From Sipunculus nudus (lineage: Eukaryota; Annelida; Sipuncula; Golfingiida; Sipunculidae): a stretch of 64,000 bases of DNA. The stretch is taken from NCBI GenBank assembly GCA_026874595.1, contig CM049316.1:56119676-56183675 (forward strand). The letters are read 5' to 3'. The translations under genes were made by a program, and so were the position numbers. The notes beneath the pieces were generated by a model that was not told the origin of the DNA, did no database searches, and saw only the letters and a list, made by a program, of their open reading frames with translations. Shown here in pieces: positions 10,054-19,870 of this stretch (position 1 is its first letter; each line of letters begins with the position of its first letter).

Positions 10054-10203
10054 ACAGTAATACACAATATCCACAGGGGCCGTTATACGAACTGTTCTAG
10101 AATATACGACTGATAATACACATGGTCCGTGGGTAATAAAGTCCGCGCGCCAGTACAACAATGTTTTAGTCGATACTCAACATAAATATATACGTATCTT
10201 GTT

Positions 10204-10764
10204 TCATGCGCGCACATTGCATTGGGGGCAAACCTGAAGCTGAGCAGAGCATGTGTTGCACACCAGCAGGTGATTGCAAGGCAAGAAGACGACACTCACT
10301 TCCTCTGCAAAACACACCTTGCACAAACACCTGTCCTCGTTTTGTCCTTCGTCTTGTATTGGGGTTTGACGTCTTGTTTGTTGATCGGTAGTTTTGGGTG
10401 ACGCCAAGACGTTTTCATGCGAGGTTACGCTTAGGCGTGCATCCAGGAAAGAGCATCCATGTGTCCGTTTGGCATGCTCTACCCACGGGTCGTGTTCTGG
10501 CAACCACTGGTCAAGAAGGACACCGCATTGGAAACACTTAACCTTGTCTGCGCTGCCCGTGTAATACAAGCCAGCTTCTGCCAGCCTGGCAGGCTTTTGT
10601 ATGTCGCGTACAGGCCAGTTCGGTAAAAACGACGCCAGGCGATCTATGTACTGTTGCATAGAAGGCTGAGTTAAATAGACGGTGGGTAATACCTCCTGTC
10701 CTACAACCTCAGTTAACGTTGTTACCTTTCTCATGGCGGGCACGGAGAGAGATATGTCAGACAT
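10204..10764 (-). CDS. IAP-like protein A: one BIR plus C-terminal RING
   Basis: Inhibitor-of-apoptosis family, 186 aa from the ATG at 10764. The BIR domain spans about residues 40-108, with zinc ligands C77, C80, H97 and C104. The RING spans residues 148-182 and has the full C3HC4 set (C148, C151, C163, H165, C169, C172, C179, C182). By family knowledge the BIR binds caspases or IAP-binding-motif partners, and the RING is an E3 ubiquitin ligase. Oddly the protein stops four residues after the last Cys (sequence NVRA). It therefore lacks the hydrophobic tail that normally lets IAP RINGs dimerise, so E3 activity may be reduced or depend on partner IAPs. It is the last of three leftward IAP genes. 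Confidence 0.93.
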   Translation of the reverse strand: MSDISLSVPAMRKVTTLTEVVGQEVLPTVYLTQPSMQQYIDRLASFLPNWPVRDIQKPARLAEAGLYYTGSADKVKCFQCGVLLDQWLPEHDPWVEHAKRTHGCSFLDARLSVTSHENVLASPKTTDQQTRRQTPIQDEGQNEDRCLCKVCFAEEVSVVFLPCNHLLVCNTCSAQLQVCPQCNVRA

Positions 10765-11081
10765 GTTAACGGATGGTCGAGTACAGACTGCAGTGCAGTC
10801 CCTGGAGCGCGGCTATATATGGAAGACGTGGGGAATATGTGTTGTGCAACACGGCAGACCACGTGCCTTTATGCTAAGCGATCTACGTGGTGTAACGGGG
10901 GCTATACATGATACATACACACCACTAACTGTATATGGCAAATATGTATGTATCAGAAATGAAGCGGTAGCAGTAACAACACTTAGGGGGAGAGTCAAAT
11001 ATTGTACCTCTTTTCACACTGCGTGTCGGTGTAGTATACACACGAATCGTTATTTACCATCATATGACCCTTGTGTGTCAT
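10765..11081. other. Intergenic region upstream of IAP A
   Basis: No convincing gene. It includes the upstream region of the leftward IAP A gene (TATATATGG near 10812-10820) and ends at the stop of IAP B exon 2. An open frame on the + strand at 10682-11089 has no protein-like features. Confidence 0.4.
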
Positions 11082-12176
11082 TCACATAAATGTTTTCACT
11101 GTGGCTTTAATGAGTTCACGACAAATGGGACATTTTTGCAGCTGCAGGGAACAGTCAAGGCAACAGACCAAATGGCTGCATGGTAAGAAGACGATGTTAA
11201 CCTCGCTCGTCAGACAGACTTTGCACTTCGTCTTGTCGCGGAGTGCCTGTATTTCTGCGGAAAGTGTATCACGGCGTTCTTTGTCATCAGCCGTTTCCCC
11301 GGCGCTACTACCTGTCGGCTGTGGGGCCTTTTCGCTTTCTTTGTCATCTGCTGTTTCCCCGGCGCTACCAGGTGTCGGCTGTGGGACCTGTTCGCTTTTC
11401 TTATTTTGCTTCTTCTTCTGTGTCTTCTTTTTCTTACGTTTCTTAGAGCTATCAGAACATTTCTCTGTTTTCTGGGTGCTCGTTCCTGTTGCCTCCTCAC
11501 CCTGGCTTGTTCCACACTCGCCGTTCTTGCACGCTGAGGCTGCAACAGAGGTAGAAGCATTTTCCGGTTCGTTTTCATCCTCCGAATCAATCTCTGTATG
11601 TGCAATGTTTGCATATGTGACTGTTTTTTCAAAACGGCTTTGAGTCACTTCAAACTTTTTTACAGCATCCATCAGTTCATTGATGTCAACACATGCCCGT
11701 CCCTTTAGTCGCATAGCACCCTTAATGCTATCCCTTGTAAAGCCCATTTCAAGTGCCTCTTTAACCATTGGTGTAGTCATAAAAGAAGCAACAACGTCAG
11801 AAATATCAGTTCGTGAACGGTTCTCACCCGCCTGTTCAGACTGGTCTATCATACCGTTGATGGCATTCTGGACCTCCGGTATGTGTCTGCATGCATTCAG
11901 GAACTCACAGCGGGGGAACCAACGTGCGTGTTCGGTCCAAGGATTATCGTCTGCATCCCAATTACAAAGTCCACCTCCGCACATAAAACAGCGTACACGG
12001 TCGTCCTGGCCTATGTAAAAGAAGCCCGCTTGACAGAGTCTGGCGACAGGTTGAATTGACGACGCCTGCCACAGTCTGAATGACCTGAACCGGATCGCTA
12101 CGTCAGCGTATTGTGGATGTGCCGCGTGGTGCATCATCGTTCTGATGCTTGCCGCGTCACACATCTCATCAGGTGC
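11082..12176 (-). CDS. IAP-like protein B, exon 2: BIR, UBA, basic linker, RING
   Basis: Second exon of a spliced leftward gene. It opens right after a strong acceptor (pyrimidine tract then CAG, 12177-12179), in phase 0 with exon 1 (12399-13169). It encodes 364 residues: a BIR (ligands equivalent to C320, C323, H340, C347 of the full protein), a UBA domain (about 390-433, motif ALEMGF), a Ser/Lys-rich linker, and a complete C-terminal RING (about 575-621) with the usual hydrophobic tail. The linker has a KKRKKKK-type basic run and an 18-20-aa tandem duplication. Without splicing the frame would open only at a GTG. The order BIR-BIR-UBA-RING matches cellular IAPs of the cIAP/XIAP group, so this is probably a captured host gene. 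It is expected to bind caspases and ubiquitin chains and to act as an E3 ligase. Confidence 0.9.
   Translation of the reverse strand, partial: APDEMCDAASIRTMMHHAAHPQYADVAIRFRSFRLWQASSIQPVARLCQAGFFYIGQDDRVRCFMCGGGLCNWDADDNPWTEHARWFPRCEFLNACRHIPEVQNAINGMIDQSEQAGENRSRTDISDVVASFMTTPMVKEALEMGFTRDSIKGAMRLKGRACVDINELMDAVKKFEVTQSRFEKTVTYANIAHTEIDSEDENEPENASTSVAASACKNGECGTSQGEEATGTSTQKTEKCSDSSKKRKKKKTQKKKQNKKSEQVPQPTPGSAGETADDKESEKAPQPTGSSAGETADDKERRDTLSAEIQALRDKTKCKVCLTSEVNIVFLPCSHLVCCLDCSLQLQKCPICRELIKATVKTFM
11279..11398. repeat. Two 60-bp tandem repeats inside IAP B
   Basis: Units 11279-11338 and 11339-11398 are near-identical and encode the duplicated Ser/Ala/Glu-rich linker segment (core GETADDKE) between UBA and RING. 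Confidence 0.8.
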
Positions 12177-12398
12177 CTGAAAAACAGAACAGACTTTATT
12201 GTCGTAACGTGCAATGACGTCCACATGATCATATGTCCGTTTCAGTTAAACGCACATGTTACCCATACGTTTCTCACAACAGCAAAACACCCCGCAAACC
12301 TTTACATGCGCTGTAATCTATGATCAAATGTATAACAATTTGACAGTTTCGCTATGTATGTATCAGCTCTATAACGTGATTGCAAACATTTAACTTAC
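12177..12398 (-). other. Predicted 222-nt intron of IAP B
   Basis: On the minus strand the donor is GGG/GTAAGT, with the intron starting at 12398. The acceptor is a T-rich tract ending CAG at 12179-12177. Both exons are in phase 0 at the junction. In-frame stops inside the intron end the unspliced frame at 12390. Both signals are close to consensus. Confidence 0.85.
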
Positions 12399-13169
12399 CC
12401 CAGGGGTCTCTGGAATATTGGACGTGCTGACACTGGTTCTCTGCAAAGATAGGTTCTGCATATCCTGGCTCAATGTCGACATGCCCGGTGTAGAATTTGA
12501 CGGTGTTAGAGCCCGAGGTTTTTCCCTACCCGTTTCTGCTTCCCGAGGTTTATCCTGACCTGTATTGAATGCAGCGGGCATGCTGGACGGGCCAGCAGCA
12601 GCTTGAACATGGGACTGTGGAGAACGCCCTTCATTGTTGGGTTGCAATGAAGTTAAAGTTTCCTTCACAGCAATCTTCAGTTGTGGCACTTTACATTTTG
12701 CTCCAGTGTTGCCAAAGAAGGTGAATATAAACGGTAAGGGCACATTGTTTGTGTTAGATGTAGCGCTACCACTTGCTCCACCTGTTGTCTCAGAGGCAGT
12801 CTGTCTCAGTAATGTGACCTTGCGTTCTTCTTCGCGTATTCTGTCCAACGAAAACACTTCATTTTCAGCGACCATAGGAACATTTCCAATGTCGATTCCT
12901 AAAATGAACTGGCACCTAGGAGCGTGTCTCTCGTGTTCGGACAACGGGAGGTCCGTTTCCACCCAACGTTTCAGACGAATGTCACAAACAAAGCACTTTA
13001 CCTCATCTTCACGCCCTGTATAATAGAACCCGACTTTTGCCAGAGCTGTCGGAAATGCTGGGTTTCCTTTCGGCCACGTTTTGTATGACACCAGCCGGTT
13101 GATCTCATATCTGTAATGTTCACGGTCACTGACAATCTCTCCCGTCAAGTTATTATATATAGTTACCAT
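12399..13169 (-). CDS. IAP-like protein B, exon 1: N-terminal BIR
   Basis: First exon, ATG at 13169, 257 codons ending exactly at a GTAAGT donor. It encodes a BIR domain at about residues 22-90 (ligands C59, C62, H79, C86), then a long Ser/Thr/Pro/Asn-rich linker that is probably disordered. TATATA at 13194-13199, about 25 bp upstream, fits a TATA box. Read alone, the frame would run three codons into the intron and stop, giving a BIR-only protein of 259 aa. Retained-intron transcripts could therefore make a short decoy form, but this is an inference. Confidence 0.88.
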
Positions 13170-13794
13170 ATTGGACAGACAACCTGTGGTGTATATAAGT
13201 TCCAGACGAGCTCAGCAGCACGATAGTCATATGGAATCAATTGTAGAGCCCTGTGCCAAATAACAGTCACTCCGTTTATTAATGACAGGATGCTGACTTA
13301 TGATGCCGAAACTGAACAGTCGACGTCCGCGGCGGTTATGCTGAACATTCTGTAGTGCTGAGCTTATATAGCAAGAAAGCAGACATGACGTCAAACATAG
13401 GAAATTCCACAACACGCACAAACAACTTTTTGTAAAACATGTTTAATGGCAGGGGCAACGTGACTCACAAACACATATATCAAATAACTACGTAAACACC
13501 AAAAAAACTCCCTACTGGTGTGCGTCATAACCGAAACATACGACCAACGACGTTTTATACATTGTTTCCACAAACCACGTTTAAGTAGCAGGGTATCCGG
13601 TACGTGATTAGCAGTCATATCCTCTTACAAAGACATCACGTCCTTGACACTCGTATGAGCGAGTATGGTTTGTTTTACATACGGAGGTGTACATATGATG
13701 ATGACACTGATATGTTAACACTTAACACATATTAGTATATTCCTAATTTCGTGAAAGTTAACTGTCACTGTACTATTCACATGGTTCGATAGGT
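13170..13794. other. Intergenic region upstream of IAP B
   Basis: It contains the TATA-like element near 13194. No open frame here looks protein-like, and I see no RNA gene or clear repeat. Confidence 0.4.
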
Positions 13795-14682
13795 TCAAGC
13801 GATGAACACGTTTGCACTGCCATATATAGGTTCACGGCACACGGGACAGTGGAGCAAACACAGAGCACACTGGTTGCAGACGATTATATGTTTGCAGGGG
13901 AAAAAGATAACCTCCACTTCGTTTTCTAAGCAGACGGTGCACAACAGTGTGCGTCCTGTTTCCGCACGGCCGAACGTTTCACCGCCGACATCGAATGTGT
14001 CATGTCGTGCGCCGTGGCTGGGACGTCTTTGCTGGTCGGCAACTGATCGTGGCTTACAGCGGATAACAAACAGACATTTTGGGCTAAACCTTTCGTGTGC
14101 TTTCCATGGGTCATCGTTTGGTCCAAACTCCCCGCACTTCTTACCGCAGCAGAAGCATCGGGTCTGTGCGCCTACTCCTAGGTGAAAAAAACCTGCTTCA
14201 GCCATTTGCTCGGATGGGGGCACAGTCCCTATTGGCCAGCGGCGGTGTAACGGTTTGAACGAGTCAAGTCTCTCCTCAAGTGTTCCCATGGCGGGTACGA
14301 CAGGGTTGTGCTTGCGTATTCCCAAAGCCTCCATAGTGTGAAATGACGTTGGATCAAGACTGTCTGGCGCCGGGATGTTGTCAGTCGGTTTCCCGTTGAT
14401 AAAGGGACATGCGTTTCCAAAGTACAACATATGGAACCACATAGGACAGAAACCTGTGGGATACTCAGTGAAAGATGCTGCACAAAAGGCGCAGTTGATC
14501 ACGGCAGAAATGTCGTCGTAGTAAAACCCCGAAGCAGCCATCATGCGGGGTTTGATCATATCTTTTCCTGGCCAACTTTCAAACGTTTTCCTGCGGCACA
14601 GTTCGCTCTTCATACGTTTGACCTTCACATCTGGCGTTTCGGCCAGCTGTTGCCAACGGAATTTACTGTTTCCTTTACCCAT
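13795..14682 (-). CDS. IAP-like protein C: two BIRs plus RING
   Basis: IAP family, 295 aa. The frame opens at a GTG (14691), but the ATG three codons in (14682) is the likely start. BIR1 spans about residues 28-97 (C64, C67, H84, C92; the last spacing is seven residues instead of the usual six). BIR2 spans about 136-206 (C176, C179, H196, C203). The RING begins at C248 and has all eight C3HC4 ligands and a tail ending ANVFIA. The layout resembles insect and baculovirus IAPs. Likely role: blocking caspases or IAP antagonists, and ubiquitin ligation. It is the most upstream of three tandem IAP genes. The three differ enough in sequence and architecture that they are old duplicates or separate acquisitions. 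Confidence 0.93.
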   Translation of the reverse strand: MGKGNSKFRWQQLAETPDVKVKRMKSELCRRKTFESWPGKDMIKPRMMAASGFYYDDISAVINCAFCAASFTEYPTGFCPMWFHMLYFGNACPFINGKPTDNIPAPDSLDPTSFHTMEALGIRKHNPVVPAMGTLEERLDSFKPLHRRWPIGTVPPSEQMAEAGFFHLGVGAQTRCFCCGKKCGEFGPNDDPWKAHERFSPKCLFVIRCKPRSVADQQRRPSHGARHDTFDVGGETFGRAETGRTLLCTVCLENEVEVIFFPCKHIIVCNQCALCLLHCPVCREPIYGSANVFIA

Positions 14683-15346
14683 CCCGATCACTTAATTCGG
14701 AACAACACGTCTACAAGAATGTCTGGTGCATTCAATGCTGCCTCGTCACGTACTATCCTTTATATGGACAGTGCGTGTGGTTACATCAGCGTTTTTCTGC
14801 GACGTTGCACACGACCTTCTTCTGTCAATGACCGTTCGACAAAAACATGTTCAGGCATGACACGTTTCCAAGGTCAGTGTCCCAAACAGGTTGCCACTTG
14901 CATTCGAAAGTGATAGGGCACTCTAGTGTGCACGTGACCATCATGTGCACGTGTGTTGTTGTTGCGCAACGAAACTACTCGTATGTATGGGGGGGGGGGG
15001 GGGGGGGCTGCGGCACGTCGGCCTTGGGAACGTGCCGTGACATGCCTGTTTTGTCTAGACGGCGGCGAGTGTTCAGGCACAAAAAAACAGGTCTGACGTA
15101 AACCCTGATAATTTATGAGACACGGAGAAAACCAGGTCAGTGCACCGCACGTGCGCTTTGTAATAGGTGCGACTGCACCGGTGAAAAGGCGTATAGTTCA
15201 GACTGTCTGTCGCGTATGGCCGTTTTCTTACACGGTGAACTGACCTTGTGATGGTATACCCGTGTACACGTTTATTTGATATATATGTAACATGGATTGG
15301 ACAGACACATAACCTGTCATTGTATATTCAACGTTGATGCGTCCTC
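14683..15346. other. Intergenic region with an 18-G homopolymer
   Basis: It separates the leftward IAP block from the rightward terminase gene and so holds divergent promoters. An uninterrupted G18 run lies at 14990-15007. TATATATG near 15279-15286 may serve terminase exon 1. No gene is seen. Confidence 0.45.
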
Positions 15347-16498
15347 ATGGATGTCAGGGGCATAACCGGACAAACCTACGGGTCTGTTCAAAATCGGAAA
15401 AAATCACAGAAGACAGAAGGGCAGACGGCTGTTCGCGGCAGCAATCGTGACATCACACATAATGATCGCGAGAGTGAAGCGTGGAACACCGCGCCACGGG
15501 TTTACCCTGTCACTGCATACCGCCCCAGGGAATGGCAGGTCAACCAACACCCTTTAGTGCGTGACGTCCCTGACTGCACTTTGAGACACCCACTGTTCTC
15601 TTGGGTGGTGGATGATGTGTTCGACGATTACCTGTTCTGGAGGTCGGGTGTTTGCCGGTTACAGGGCAATGCAGAACTGCTCCAAAATGGCAAAGCGGAC
15701 GACTTGTACAAGGAGTTTGACTCGCATAACCGTAGTCCGTCATCACGCAGTTTCACTGACATATGGCTCAACACAGAAGCGGGAGTTCGCCAGAACCATG
15801 CGCACGTCTGCATTCCCCTGGCTTCACAGATACCCATGACCCTGTTTGAATTGCACGACTGGATGAAACACTCTGTGACCGGGATTTCTTCACGGTTGCG
15901 ACCAGTGTCTCCCTCAGACAGGCTGGCTTTGGATGAAAGCGTGTGGCAGAACACTGAAACGCGAGCGGTGCTCAACTGGCTTAGTTTGTTACATTTGTTT
16001 TTTAAATACAAAGACATCGTTCTTGAACCGTTTCAGGGTCTCATGGTTATGCATATCGTCGCCTTTTCTGCCGCAGCGCGTGCGCCGGAGCACAACCACA
16101 TGTTGCAGCGGATCATCAAACGATTTTTCATAGCGGGAGGATACAGCCGGCGTGTTATGACCGAAAGCCGGACGTCAAATATATGCGTGGCCCTCGTTCC
16201 CAGGCGCATGGGCAAAACATACATCACACAGGTCACGCTGGCGGCGGGCATGCGGGCGACTGATATGCGGTTTGCATATTTTTCGTGTTCGCATGATCTC
16301 AGCCGTAAGGTAAAGGCAGATACTGTGCAACACGTCAACTCCATGCAGCTGATACTCGATCATTTGGACGCCAAGGCCAAACAACGTTTCCGAACGACCG
16401 TCAATCAGCAAAATCCTATGTACGAACCGAAGTTGGCGATACATTTTGAAAACGGGTTGCACACGGAAATGTTTTTCCTCAGCTTGGGGAATCAAAAT
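15347..16498 (+). CDS. Terminase large subunit, exon 1 (ATPase N-terminal half)
   Basis: Motor of DNA packaging that threads genome into preformed capsids through the portal. Exon 1 starts at the ATG at 15347 and gives 384 codons, ending at AAT/GTAAGT with the intron from 16499. The Walker A segment VPRRMGKT lies at about residues 284-291, in the form typical of herpesvirus and tailed-phage terminases. Unspliced, the frame would read 23 more codons into the intron and stop at 16567. Exon 2 lies at 22311-23603, in phase 0 with this end. Splicing around genes on the other strand is a hallmark shared with the conserved herpesvirus terminase gene (UL15 family). Confidence 0.92.
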
Positions 16499-16747
16499 GT
16501 AAGTATAACTGTAGCTGGGATAAAGCCACTGTGTCGCATGGATGTGTGTGAGGGAAGGGAGGGATGATGTGAATAATGAATGATAACGTGCAATGATTAT
16601 TAGTATCTTTCATATGACACCTGAACGTCCGTGGCAGAGGTTACACATATGAAAAATGCTCACGCCAGTGTTATCGCTTGTTATATACTTTTAATAATCA
16701 TTGTTGTAAATACAGCAGTGGTTCTTACAATGAAACACACTATGATT

Positions 16748-18010
16748 TCACATGGTAAAATAATTTGTGCGACCTTTCAGCAGGTCGCGCCACAAACCAC
16801 AGCTAGCACACATATACAACACGTATTCATCGTCCAGTTGTTTAAGTTCCCATATGTTTTGCGGCAGGTCAGTGCAAACGCTACCCGCACGACGGTTCTG
16901 TTCTGACTGCGACGGTGTGTTTGGATCGGACAGTTCCGGTACAGCAGTCTGCAATTTGAACTTGCATGTGGTACTCCTTTCCTCTAGCATCCTGTCAATG
17001 CCATGCTTTGACATGTCCTTCTCTGCGTCAGCTATCTGCCTGCTGACACGCGTGTACGTACTCCCTGGGGCAGCACGCCTGCCTGCTGTAACACGGTTGC
17101 ACAGGTTACCTAACCATCCTGACATGGCCGAGTTCTTGTGTTGTGACACACACGACACCCGCACAAAGCGGTTAGGGTTCCCTGCCTCCACAGGCGTCTC
17201 TGTTGGGCCACGCCAACCCGCCTGGAGAGATGCGCACAGACACTGTACGGCAGCTTGCGGGCCACCCCACCCGTTGTGTGAATACGTTTCGTCTTCTGAC
17301 TGTTCACCCATGCAAGACGTGAAAAGTGAATGCTTCACTAGGGCTGGCGGCACTGCAGGTACGGCGCCCGTCGCTGCGCCGTTGTCACAAAAGTACGTCC
17401 AAAAGCTTTTACAGCTTGCTTGATAAAACAACTGCGGACCTGTTCTGGCCATTATATCGGTTACATCTGACGGGTTGGTGTTGTTTGTGTAAACAGGGAT
17501 GTTATCGATCTCTGCAAATCCGGCGTACTTTCCTTTCCCCCTCCCGTGAACGAACAGCCAACTGGGGTGCACAACATGGCTGTTGGCCAACGTCCGACTC
17601 TGTAGCCAGGTGATACACTCTCTGTCGGTAATGCCCAGTATGCTGCCTACGGTGTTTTCAGGGAGGGTCACACGGTTTCCCGTTCTGTACGGTGCGCAGA
17701 GCCAAAATCTGCAAATCTGGTGGTATCCTCTGGCGGGCATCACATGTGCGCGTCCGTTCAGTTCTATTCTTACGGGAACTATACTGTGTTCGTCTGCGTT
17801 ACCCTGTAGGTCGCTCAAGATGTAAATGTGGGTCTTGTTCACAACGCATAGTGATGACGCGCCTGTCTTGCAGTTGAGGCCGTAGAATACGTTCACTGTC
17901 TGTGAACGGGGTCTGCATATACGCGTATCACCTGACACGTCTGTCACCAGAAACACGTCACCTGGCGCCGAAAACGAAGGCCTCGAGAATTTGTCTATAA
18001 CGTCTACCAT
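16748..18010 (-). CDS. Hypothetical protein in terminase intron, about 420 aa
   Basis: Not recognised. The open frame extends to a GTG at 18043; the ATG at 18010 is used. It has no signal peptide or membrane helix. A basic GRGKGK segment lies near the middle, and the C-terminus holds a CxxC pair (MCASCGLW). It is transcribed against the terminase transcript. Its nested position is like that of the UL16/UL17 pair in vertebrate herpesviruses, which act in tegument and packaging. That is a positional analogy only; I see no sequence motif that proves it. Confidence 0.75.
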   Translation of the reverse strand: MVDVIDKFSRPSFSAPGDVFLVTDVSGDTRICRPRSQTVNVFYGLNCKTGASSLCVVNKTHIYILSDLQGNADEHSIVPVRIELNGRAHVMPARGYHQICRFWLCAPYRTGNRVTLPENTVGSILGITDRECITWLQSRTLANSHVVHPSWLFVHGRGKGKYAGFAEIDNIPVYTNNTNPSDVTDIMARTGPQLFYQASCKSFWTYFCDNGAATGAVPAVPPALVKHSLFTSCMGEQSEDETYSHNGWGGPQAAVQCLCASLQAGWRGPTETPVEAGNPNRFVRVSCVSQHKNSAMSGWLGNLCNRVTAGRRAAPGSTYTRVSRQIADAEKDMSKHGIDRMLEERSTTCKFKLQTAVPELSDPNTPSQSEQNRRAGSVCTDLPQNIWELKQLDDEYVLYMCASCGLWRDLLKGRTNYFTM

Positions 18011-18099
18011 TTTGGCGTCTGACAGAGCAGCTGTGCCGCCCACAGTTCAGCGACAACGTTAACACAAATAATACATGTCGGCCGGCTGACCGGCATGCT

Positions 18100-19671
18100 T
18101 CAATACAATACAGGTATAGGTTCCACCAGCGTGAAACCGATGAATTCGATCAGCAGATCCAGAGGGTACGAAATCCTTTGCAGCAGTTCTTCCATCATTC
18201 CGGGGTAACGCCATTCCACTGGGATGCCCCCCGGAACGTAATGTCGTGTCAAACGCGAGTGCTTGTTGGGACAGAGGAACACCAAATCATTTGGTTCACT
18301 CACGTTAATCCACATGGAACATTCGTCAGAATGTTGTTGGCCGGCGTGCGGTCCTTTGAATGTAAAATACCACACAGGCTCCATGAAGCGTACCGTTCCG
18401 TTATGCACACCAGCCCCATAAAAATGAACTTGCAAGTAATAAGGGACGTCTGGGTTTGTCCGACGGCCTTCCATATACCACTCAACGGCGGACTGCAACC
18501 TTGCGCCAAGTCCTTTATTGAAACGCAACTTTACCTGTCCGCATTCCCCCCTCAGGCGACTGATCACCCTCCTGAATATCAGTACCAACGCCACAGGGTT
18601 CATGTGCGAAAAAGCCCTCATAAGTGGATCGGTCACACCGGGCACTGTACAGCTGTCGCGAACTGTCAACCATCCGGCGTAAAGCGCGATCTGCTGGGAT
18701 AATGTATCATGCACGTCCGGACAAATTGAAACGTTAGCGCACCATGTTAGAATGACGTTTATGTCATCCACCTGGTCAAACATTCTGCTCAGCATGGGGA
18801 GGCTAACTGAGGTCAGCACTCGGAAGATTTTGTCCTCGATCCCGCACTTGTACGTCCCCGTGCTCGCCGGGTCCATCTGCCGTTCTGAAAACACCTGTCC
18901 ATAATTGTGCATGTGAGATAACAGCATTACGGCCACGGATCGCCTCCTGCCTTCCTCTGTTGCAGGTACAGCCGGTTCCCAATGGCAGATGAGTCGCATG
19001 CAGGTGTGTTCAGGTGTTAAGGCTTGCATTTCTGCAGACGTGGTTTGGTCTTCCGGGGCAGGATTAGCATCGTAAAACTGGTTCAGTACGCTTCGTAAAT
19101 TCACTGCTGCGGACACGGTCTCTCCGGGAATGGCACTCATTTCACTTTCGGCGGTTTGCGCACCTGCCTCTGTACCAGGTAGTTTTTCCAGCGCTTTCAA
19201 GGAACGGGCGTGGATAAGCCACTCGTTGAACATGCACGTGACGCTTGACAAAATGAAGTGTACAGGCACGGTAACTCTGTCCAGCGTGTCATTGGGACCG
19301 TTATCGTTGTCAATGAACACGATGTCCAGCCAATCTGTCAGCTCCACTGAAGAACCGGGCTCCCTGCTATACGATACAAGGTCTGGCCGTGGCATGTCCA
19401 GTTCTATGACCGTGCCTCCCACTAATGTATCGTAGAACATGTTCCTTGGTTTGATTTCTGTGTAGCGGTTATGCCATCTGTGATCACGGGCTGACATGTA
19501 ATGGGTCACCAAGCGTATCCAAAAAACTTCGTCAACGCGACGGTGGTGTAGGTACAGAAACATGGACGCCGGGGCTCCAGCGGCTGTTCTCCATATCGGT
19601 TCATAGCAATCCTCAAATGGCCTGGTCACTGCTGGTCCGGTATGTGGATCACATAGGTCTTTTGCAGCCAT
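18100..19671 (-). CDS. Hypothetical protein in terminase intron, 523 aa
   Basis: Not recognised. ATG at 19671. It is a globular-looking protein without membrane segments, with balanced composition and several Trp/Tyr-rich stretches in the C-terminal third (for example EPVWYFTF and VEWRYP). Its stop lies 90 bp upstream of the ATG of 16748-18010, so the two form a leftward tandem. By position and size it is a candidate capsid-vertex or packaging accessory protein, with low certainty. The stop at 18100 overlaps no other gene. Confidence 0.78.
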   Translation of the reverse strand: MAAKDLCDPHTGPAVTRPFEDCYEPIWRTAAGAPASMFLYLHHRRVDEVFWIRLVTHYMSARDHRWHNRYTEIKPRNMFYDTLVGGTVIELDMPRPDLVSYSREPGSSVELTDWLDIVFIDNDNGPNDTLDRVTVPVHFILSSVTCMFNEWLIHARSLKALEKLPGTEAGAQTAESEMSAIPGETVSAAVNLRSVLNQFYDANPAPEDQTTSAEMQALTPEHTCMRLICHWEPAVPATEEGRRRSVAVMLLSHMHNYGQVFSERQMDPASTGTYKCGIEDKIFRVLTSVSLPMLSRMFDQVDDINVILTWCANVSICPDVHDTLSQQIALYAGWLTVRDSCTVPGVTDPLMRAFSHMNPVALVLIFRRVISRLRGECGQVKLRFNKGLGARLQSAVEWYMEGRRTNPDVPYYLQVHFYGAGVHNGTVRFMEPVWYFTFKGPHAGQQHSDECSMWINVSEPNDLVFLCPNKHSRLTRHYVPGGIPVEWRYPGMMEELLQRISYPLDLLIEFIGFTLVEPIPVLY

Positions 19672-19870
19672 GGTTGTTTGAGGTTTTCATCGGTGGGGGG
19701 CTTTCCCGAACGGGTTTTTACTAAGGGATCCCCCAACGGGTGACGGGTTACCACCGCATGAAATGAACTATATGTTATTTGCGGTGGTGGTAGCTTATTC
19801 AGTAATGTCAACTAAACGGTAAAACGTAACGAGTATGTCTCGCAGACGTTTCCGCTGAAGTAGTCCAAAT

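Noticed and set aside
10682-11089. 135-codon + strand frame over the IAP A promoter
   Set aside because: It overlaps the 5' end and promoter of IAP A and has no domain or protein-like composition.
2356-18010. Possible paralogy of 2356-3072 and 16748-18010 through a shared GKGK motif
   Set aside because: Only a short basic motif and a vague hydrophobic pattern agree; I could not extend the alignment.
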